This document shows, one piece after another, positions 57,108 to 64,000 of a stretch of DNA of 64,000 bases. The translations under genes were made by a program, and so were the position numbers. Under the pieces are notes generated by a model, which saw nothing but the letters and a program-made list of their open reading frames with translations, had not been told where the DNA came from and searched no databases. Source of the DNA: Amorphophallus konjac (lineage: Eukaryota; Streptophyta; Magnoliopsida; Alismatales; Araceae); the NCBI GenBank assembly GCA_022559845.1, contig CM040125.1, forward strand, positions 290,332,200-290,396,199, in the 5' to 3' direction. The number at the start of each line of letters is the position of its first letter. Within the stretch, counting starts at the first letter, position 1.

Positions 57108-59623
57108 TGTTGGGTTAGATGGACGCAGTCTATCTCCACTAAGTGTGGATCAAGAGGGGGGTGAATAAATCAACTTGCCTAATTTAAAACTATTGTAAGT
57201 TCTAGAGCGGAATTTAGGCAAGCATCAATAAAGCTAAATGAAAAGTGCTAAGCAAAAGGTAGAAAGCTAGACATGAGCATAAGCGATGCAATCAAACAAG
57301 CTAAGCAAGAAATTCCCATCGCACACAGATCACACAAAAACACAAACACACTGCACACACAATTTTTAGGTGGTTCGGTCAACGACCTACGTCCACCCCA
57401 CACTCAACCGAGTATGGCTTCCTGCTGCACAGCACAGCTTGCGTCCGCTGGGCTTTACAGCTTGGCCAAACAACCCGCTGATACACAGCTTCGCTGGGCA
57501 CTACAGCTTGCCGACCAGAGGATCTGATCCTCTGCAACCGCTGGGGAAATACAGCTTAACCCGTCCAGTGGAGACCACCACTGCAAGACCGCTGACACAC
57601 AGCTTGAAGAAATAGCAATCAGAAATGAAAGACAGAATCAAAACGAAAAATAAAAACCCAAAGGCAATGTAGCTCTTAAAGAGCAAAGCTCAGCTCTGGT
57701 TTTGAACCACGAGACTGAGATACAAACACTCTCACTCTCACTCTCGATCAGCTCTCTCTCACCTCACTCTCTCTCTTTTCTCCTTCTTCTCTATTTCTTC
57801 TTCTTCTTCTCTGTATCTTCTTCTTCTCTCTTTTCTCTCTGTGGATCGAAGGCTCACTGCTGCTGAGTGTATAGACTTTTTCTTCTTCTCATTCAATCAG
57901 CTTTCTTCTGTGGAAGAAGGCTTGTATATATAGCAGCAACAGCAGCAGGCATGTGCTCTCCACGTTTCCCGCCCAGCAATTTGGACCACGTGGCAGCATG
58001 CAATGGAGTGTCAGTACACGTGTCCTCATCTGGATACCTTGTCCTTTTCGGATCACGAGCCAGGTACCTGGGATCACGTGCCCCTCATTAGCTTCCTCAG
58101 TCCGATGTATAGAGTTCTCCGTTCACGTGCTCAAAGTCATCAATCTGACTTGCTGCGTCGACGCTTTCACTCAATGGCGTTAATGCAGTGAGGCATTCCA
58201 GTAGCCATTAGCCTCGTTTCTTTAGCTGCTGCGTCGACGCTGCTTGCTTGTGGCGTTGACGCAGTGGAATAGCCTGTGAAGATGAATGCTTCTTCAACTG
58301 CTGCGTCGACGCTGCTTGCTTGTGGCGTTGACGCAATGGAAGATATCGCATGCTTCGTCTACTGATGCGTGGACGCTATAAGCTCCAGTCAGCAACAAGA
58401 ATAAAGACATAAGATTTAAGTATGTATATTGCATTGTATATACATCGTTGTATAGACTTGTGAAGGCATAATGCAACGTACAGACTTGCCCAAAGTGTTG
58501 ACTTCAACAAGGGAGGCAACGACTGTATAGACTTTGAATCCTAGTGGCATTGTATAGACATAATGCACTTAAAGGCTTCATGCGAAGGAAAGCATTGTAT
58601 ATACTTGAGGAGTTGACGCTGCATGAAGGATGAGTTGACGCTGCATGAAGCATGGACAGTGTACAAACTTTGCCCACTTATGGACTTCATGTTATGCAAG
58701 CGAATGTGAAGACTTCAGTGTATAGACTTGAAAGTCTTGAAGCCAATATGTATGGACTCGAGCAAACTAAAGGGCTGTATAGACATCAACTCTGCACACC
58801 GAATGTATGGACTTCAAGTGTGATGACCATTGTAGAGACTATGGTTTCGAAGACAGTGTGCAGACTTGCTGTAACAGTCTGATGTACAGACTTCATGAAG
58901 CTCTAGACATTGAATGATGTACAGACTTGCCCTAATGCCTGAGACACTAACGAAGATGCTGGACTCTATACAGACTTTGAGCGATGTGTGGACTTGAAGC
59001 TCCTGAAGCAGTGTACAGACTTCAAAGATCACTGTTGATGTGCAGACTTTGGGGACATGAAGCGATGTACGGACTTTAAGGAAGTTGGCGAGTCAATGTA
59101 CAGACTTGATGAAGCGAAGCCAAAGTACAGTGTTGAGTGTAGCTAAAGCATTGATCGTAGGACTAGGCTGGACTGTATAGACTTCAGGCTTCAGAATCGA
59201 ATGTTCAGACTTCGCCTAAGACACGTAGGGAAAAGACCCCAGTGTATAGACTTTGCCTTGAGTGAAAAGTAATTGATGAATGTATGGACTTTAATGTGTG
59301 AGGGCTACAGTGAATGAGTGTATACATTTCACCAGATCAAGGGCAATTCGGATGTACAGACTCTGAGGTTCAAAGCCAACGGTGCGTTGACGCTGTAACA
59401 TGATGCGTTGATGCTGTGCACACATAATCAATTTAATTGAGATGCAATGTGTGGACTTATGACAGTAAGAATTGCAGACAGCAGTGTATTAAAAGCAAAG
59501 AACACATAGTCAATCTGATGGAGCAATTTCATCAAATCAAACTCAGTTGCCAATCAATCAAAACAATGGTGTTGCCAAAGAATAGAGCAAGTGTCAACAT
59601 ATCAACATAGAGGGGTCACAACA
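57108..59623 (-). repeat. Right LTR of S2 (5' LTR in its own orientation)
   Basis: 2516 bp, TGTTGGGTTAG...GGTCACAACA on the plus strand. It carries the same palindrome pairs and iteron array as the left LTR, with a short deletion near 58385 and a duplicated TGAGTTGACGCTGCATGAAG block near 58611-58650. Confidence 0.92.
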
Positions 59624-60739
59624 CAGAGTTTGAGTTGAACCAGGACACATAAACTCTCAACTTTTGAGTGTGATTCTGAGCAAGATAGCCAATGAAATTT
59701 TGATTTCTTTGGGCTGAATTCAAGATAATATAAAGGAGAAACCATAGGAACAAATGGTGCTCAATTCGGAGTGGAATTCAAGAAGTTATGGACTCTGCAA
59801 GAGGGCCACGACGCACAGAAACGGAGCAGAGTCCAGCACAAATTGGACTCTCAGGTGTGTGTAACGGTCTATTGTACGACCGTTAGAGTTATGTAACGGA
59901 CTAGGATAGGTCTGTCACACTCTGGAGGTTAAACGGGATGATTTCGGACAAGTTTTGGTGTAACGCACCCATACTAGACCGTCACATGGACTCTGACGGT
60001 CTAGGGTAGGACCGCCATGCTCTAGGGGTCGAACAGGGTGTTTCCGGGCAAGTTTCGGTGTGACGATCTATCATAGGACCGTCACACTGCCCTGGCGGTC
60101 TAGGGTAGGGCCATCACACTGATGGAGGGAGATTTTGGGCAGACTACGCGTGACTTTGGAAATTGAAGCGTATCTCTCAAACGGGGCAAAACTAGTGAAA
60201 GTGGTAGAAGAAGAAATTGTAGATAACTGAGAGAGGAACAACTTGTATGAATAAAGTAAGTTAATAAAATGATCAGAAGAGGTAGAAAATGGGGCTAGAA
60301 CAGAGAGAAAAATTCTGAGACATAGGTGAACAGCATAGCACGCCGGAAAAATGTGAATAGCTCACAATAGGGGCAGAACTGGCCAACGGCATAGAAGAAA
60401 AAATTGTAGATGTTTGAAAGATGAACAACTTTGATGAAGAAATCCTTTTAAAAAGAGGAACGGAAGGAGATTAAAAAGGACCACTTTCAGGACTACGCAG
60501 TGAGAGAGAGCCGAATGTTTGAGGGAAGCCGGCCTAAATGGGCCGAAAGTCGACTTAGAAGCCAGAATTTGATAAGATAAGCTCCAGGGCTCTAGGAAAT
60601 CAAGATCTCTAAAGCTCAAAGGGAATGAAATGGGCTCGAAATCCATCCAAAGAAGGCTCCAAAATAATGGATAATTTGGGACATCAAAATAATGAATAAG
60701 AGAAATGACGCAACTTGTGGGTGAAAACGGGTGTCAACA

Positions 60740-61445
60740 CACCTCAATAAAAATTGATCAAGATGAATCAGGTAAATCCGTAGATCAAAAACTCTTCAGA
60801 AGCATGATCGGTTCCCTGTTGTATTTAACTGCCAGCAGGCCCGACATTCAATTTGCTGTGTGTTTGTGTGGACGATTTCAGTCCAATCCAAAAGAATCAC
60901 ACATGTCAGCTATTAAATGAACTTTCAGATATATTGCTGGTTCAAGTAATTTAGGATTATGGTTTCCGCGTAATTCGAGCTTTGATTTAATTGCTTATTC
61001 TGATGTCGATTATGCGGGTTGTAAAGTGGATCGGAAAAGCACAAGCGGGTATTGCCAATTTCTTGGAGGATGCGTGGTCTCATGGGCATCCAAGAAACAA
61101 AACTCAGTGGCTCTATCAACCGCTGAAGCCGAATATGTGGCTGTCGGGAGTTGCGTTGCCCAGGTGCTATGGATCCAACAACAGATGATTGATTATGGCA
61201 TTTCTTTCAAAAACACTTCAGCCATAAACTTGTCAAAGAACCCAGTCCATCACTCTCGCATAAAGCATATTGAGATTAGACATCATTTTCTCAGGGATCA
61301 TGTGAGCAAGAGTGATGTATAAATTAGGTTCATTGAAACAGACCAACAAATTACCGACATTTTCACCAAACCTCTAAGTGAAGATAAATTCACAACATTT
61401 AGGATAGAATTAGGGGTTTTTCAGATAGACGTGTCTGAGTCTTGA
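60740..61445 (+). pseudogene. Reverse transcriptase end and RNase H of Sirevirus S1
   Basis: It resumes after element [21 protein letters not shown], then a stop near 60918. The RNase H segment follows: [37 protein letters not shown] and NPVHHSRIKHIEIRHHFLR. A short deletion removes the CDNTSA region expected before SAINLSKNP. Another stop lies near 61321. It ends with the copia C-terminus TDIFTKPLSEDKF and a TGA at 61443-61445. Confidence 0.88.
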
Positions 61446-62188
61446 TCAGTTGCATATCTATGTATATACGTCAGCATCGCATGCATTTGCATTAGTATGG
61501 TGCATAGTTGAATTTCCCCTTGTCATGCATGTGCATTATTATTGCTTGAAAAACAAACAAAAAATGTTTGAAAAATCTTGATTGCATGTCTTGCATGTAT
61601 TTTATTTATAGAATACAACCATGTTTTTGTAATTTCTATGGCCGATATTTCCTTGAGTTCCTTTAATGCCAGCAAGAGAGCATACTCCCTCGAAATCTAA
61701 AATTTGGAGACGTTAGAATATGAACGTCTACTATGCTCCTAGATTTTCTTGAAACAAGTTCCCCAATGCATTCACCCATAAAACAACTCCAATTCCTTGA
61801 TTCCAACATGATATTATCATTGGGGATTCGAGCCACATCATTTTTTTTCTCTCTCCCTTTCCCTTCAAACTTTTTGGTGAAAAACAGTGGAAGGGTCGAC
61901 CCCAAGGGTCGACCCACGCAGAAGGGATGACCCCAAGGGTCGACCCTCGTGATAGCGGATCCTGTCTGGGGCCGGGGTGAAACGGGTTGACCCATTGGGT
62001 CGACCCGTTACGGTCGGGCGGTGTCCGCCGCATCTGAACCGCCCTAAACGGGGTGGAAACCCTATGTTTCCCCCTTCCCATCTCCTAAAACCCCCAAAGC
62101 CCCCTTCTAGCCCTAGCCACCACTCCTTTCATGCCCTCAAATCCCCTCTTGGCACCCACATGCTCAAACCCTAGCCGTGGCCCTCTCG
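61446..62188. other. Spacer between pol and env-like ORF of S1
   Basis: No gene is seen. The stretch holds four perfect GGGTCGACCC palindromes (61893, 61906, 61937, 61997) and two one-mismatch copies. Beyond about 62040 it becomes CT-rich with CAAACCCTAGCC, like a plant 5' untranslated leader. Confidence 0.6.
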
Positions 62189-63522
62189 ATGGCGTCTCGC
62201 GCACAAATCCTTCCGAGCGCTTCCAACGCGTCTTCCTTGAGCTTCACTCCCACTGAGGTATGTTCTTGATGTGTGAAGGATCATAAATCTTTGTGGATAG
62301 CATTCCTCTCTTGTTGAACCATCTAGATCTACACCCTCATCAACCGGTTCCTTCGGTCTATGTTTAGATGGCCCCAAAGAGGCGTTCTTCTCGCAGCAGA
62401 GGAGAGTCTAGTGCGGCCATGGCACGTCGTGGTAGGGCGGCCGCATATGGTAGAGAATCTGCGCCTTCGAGCAAGGTTTTGGACAGAAAGGTACTTTGAC
62501 CTCGAGTGGTATCATTTGTCAATCTTAACCGCCATCTTCCGAGTTTAGTGGATGTTCTTTGCAGTCAGCCAAATTTGGACTTCTTCATGTCTGAACATCG
62601 ACGCATTTATCCGAATTTGGTGCATCAATTTTATAGCAACTTCACCATGTCCGGGGAACATCTGATTACTGTGGTTAATGGCCAACATGTTATACTCTCC
62701 ATAGAATTTTTAGGAGTGGCATTTAATCTCCCTCATGAAGGCTTTACATTTGGAGATATTGTGGTTCCTGAAGAAACTGTTTATCAAATGATGACATCTA
62801 AAGAAAAAGGTGAACATTCTCTTGCTGGGTTAAACGCCAATTATTTTCCTCCCCTGCAGCATATATTGCACAGGATGATCACTACTATCCTGCTCCCAAG
62901 AGGAGGAGGCCATGACAAAGTGACAGAGATCCATATGTTCTTATTTTACTATCTCTTGGGTGGTATTCTAGTTAATTTTCCAGCTATGTTTTTAGCTCAT
63001 ATGTGTAACAGCATGAAGCACAAGAATAGAACTCTTCCATATGCCGCCGCACTTTCTGCTATATTTGTACACCTGGACATCAACCTTTCAAAAGAATCTT
63101 CTCAAACCATTAGAGAGGCTGATATATTTACTATTCATTCTATTTGTCATAATATGGGCTATGAACTGCGAGATGGTAACTTGGTCTGGACATTGAAAAG
63201 TGATGCACATGAAATCAGTTCTGTGGAGGAGGATGACGATGATGCACAGGCCAGTGTGCAACAGCCACATATTCCTGTTGAGGACATGCCTTCCGAGGCG
63301 GTTCAACTGCTCATGGACCGTTTGGATACTATTGATGATCATTTAGACAATTATGGGGAGACTATGGAGGCTATGCAACATGCTCTCGCTGATCTGAAGC
63401 TATCTCATCAAGAGCACTCTCAGTATGTTACTGATACTTTGGCTACTCAATCCCACTTGCTTGAAGAAGTCTTGGAGTATATTAGGCGTCCGCCAAGCTC
63501 ACTGACTCCGGATGATGATTAG
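62189..63522 (+). CDS. Env-like / plant transposon-domain ORF of Sirevirus S1
   Basis: The main open frame is 62506-63522 (338 codons). The central part, with IYPNLVHQFYSNFTMSGEHL, EFLGVAFNLPHEGF and a conserved PRGGGHDKVTEIHMFLFYYLL stretch, resembles the 'putative plant transposon protein' domain found after pol in Sireviruses. The C-terminal third is acidic (EEDDDDAQ) and then coiled-coil. Upstream, ATG 62189 (MASRAQIL) followed by a GAG|GTATGT donor, and ATG 62368 after a TTTAG acceptor, suggest an intron at about 62258-62367. From 62368 the frame matches the main ORF but meets TGA at 62497-62499. The start is therefore unresolved: either readthrough or decay. No clear signal peptide is seen. 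Function is unknown. Confidence 0.65.
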
Positions 63523-64000
63523 ACGGCTATGCTCTTGCAGAATGGCACACTTCCTATCCCTTGTCACCCCCTCCTTTTTGATGATGCCAAAGGGGGAGAA
63601 ATCTTGTACTATATGTGTGCCCAGGCAATCGGCTATCGGCTACTTATATTCTATGTGTGTGTTGTGTGCTTGCATGCCTGTGTGATTTCATCATATTTCT
63701 GTTCATTAGCTACGTTGCATTTAAGTCTTGTTGCATTTCAGTTTGCATTTCAATTGTGTTCAGTTGCATCTCATGCATTGCATCATGTAATTCGCCCTTG
63801 AACTCAGACCTTGTTTACATTTAATCTATGTTGTCGGCAAAGTACTTTGGAACGTGTTTATGTTCTTCAATCTCACATCGTTGGGTGGTCTTGTATTTCA
63901 CTATTACAATGCTTCTTGTGTTTTACTCTGAATATGAAGGTTTAAGGTGGAACTCAATGAAAATGCTAAATCTTTTTTAAGTCTTATGTGTATGTAAGGC
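63523..64000 (+). other. 3' untranslated part of S1 with Sirevirus polypurine motif
   Basis: TTTTTGATGATGCCAAAGGGGGAGAAA at 63568-63600 parallels the motif next to the S2 3' LTR. No LTR start is found by 64000, and no gene is seen. Confidence 0.6.

Larger units (their letters stand above)
47404..59623 (-). mobile_element. Sirevirus S2 (Ty1/copia), complete, minus strand, inserted in the LTR of G
   Basis: 12.2 kb, with LTRs at 47404-49915 and 57108-59623 and a perfect target duplication CAGAG (47399-47403 and 59624-59628). Primer site, gag, pol and a 3' region with several purine tracts are all present on the minus strand. Gag-pol occupies one frame with three stops. There is no env-like ORF. 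The LTRs differ by scattered substitutions and two short indels near 48680 / 58385 and 58625, so it is older than R. Confidence 0.93.
36278..60739 (-). mobile_element. Element G: non-autonomous gag-only terminal-repeat retrotransposon, split by S2
   Basis: LTRs are at 36278-38336 and 46458-60739 (the latter interrupted by S2). The target duplication is CACCT (36273-36277 and 60740-60744). Each LTR reads TGTTGACACCC...TCAACA on the minus strand. The internal 8.1 kb has a gag with Tat/Ogre-like zinc motif and a second ORF of unknown type. It has no protease, reverse transcriptase, RNase H or integrase. It is about 12.2 kb without S2. Elements with LTRs and only a gag domain are known as TR-GAGs and are presumably mobilised by a full relative; the related LTR C may mark such a family. 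Confidence 0.85.
46458..60739 (-). repeat. Right LTR of element G, interrupted by S2
   Basis: LTR parts are 46458-47403 and 59629-60739, 2057 bp in total, matching the left LTR. The interruption carries a CAGAG target duplication. The minus-strand TATAAAA copy is at 47215-47209. Confidence 0.88.

Noticed and set aside
62189..63522. A host gene next to the retroelement
   Set aside because: Its place after Sirevirus RNase H and before the CCAAAGGGGGAG motif, and its plant transposon-domain character, fit the env-like ORF of S1.

Overview
The window is a plant nuclear segment made almost entirely of nested retrotransposons. I see no cellular gene, rRNA, functional tRNA gene or CRISPR. The evidence for a plant, very probably a flowering plant, is the set of lineages: an L1-type LINE with DUF4283/CCHC ORF1 and a C-terminal RNase H, a chromodomain chromovirus, Tat/Retand-like gag with an antisense ORF, Sirevirus (SIRE/Maximus) Ty1/copia elements, and a gag-only terminal-repeat element. 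I cannot name a species.

Layout. (1) 1-4381: an old minus-strand Ty3/gypsy LTR (A, 1572-4381), with its presumed internal region running off the left edge. (2) 4382-13513: remnants of Tat/Retand-like material (T). These are an antisense coiled-coil ORF with its own TATA box (10237 down to 4382), split by a 3.58-kb solo LTR (B, 5886-9463, TSD CATGA) that is related to A. An LTR region follows (about 10354-12642), then a primer binding site and a broken gag (12680-13513). (3) 13514-30492: an LTR beginning TGTTGACACCC (C) interrupts that gag. C is split by a full-length LINE (L, about 14165-29760, TSD AATGGACTGGG). L is split within ORF2 by a very young, intact chromovirus (R, 17063-26871, TSD GTGCC, polyprotein of 1664 codons). 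(4) 30493-64000: a decayed Sirevirus (S1) enters C and runs past the right edge. Its reverse transcriptase is split by a minus-strand gag-only element (G, 36278-60739, TSD CACCT). The right LTR of G is split by a second, minus-strand Sirevirus (S2, 47404-59623, TSD CAGAG). S1 resumes at 60740 with the rest of RT/RNase H and then a long env-like ORF.

The nesting gives a relative order of insertion: T, then C, then S1, then G, then S2; and separately C, then L, then R. R is the only element with an uninterrupted polyprotein and nearly identical LTRs. S2 is nearly complete but has three in-frame stops. L has a frameshift and two stops. S1, G and T are clearly broken.

The most unusual signals are non-coding. 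Short spaced palindromes CGGTC-N8-GACCG, with a constant 8-nt spacer often starting TA, occur in several unrelated LTR families (B, C, G and the LTR-like segment at 10354). Sirevirus S1 carries arrays of GGGTCGACCC. The S2 LTR carries more than twenty copies of TGTAYAGACTT. The LTR of R holds a tRNA-like box A/box B segment next to a perfect 9-bp hairpin. G is a candidate undescribed non-autonomous family, with gag plus an unrecognised Ser/Pro-rich ORF and no polymerase.
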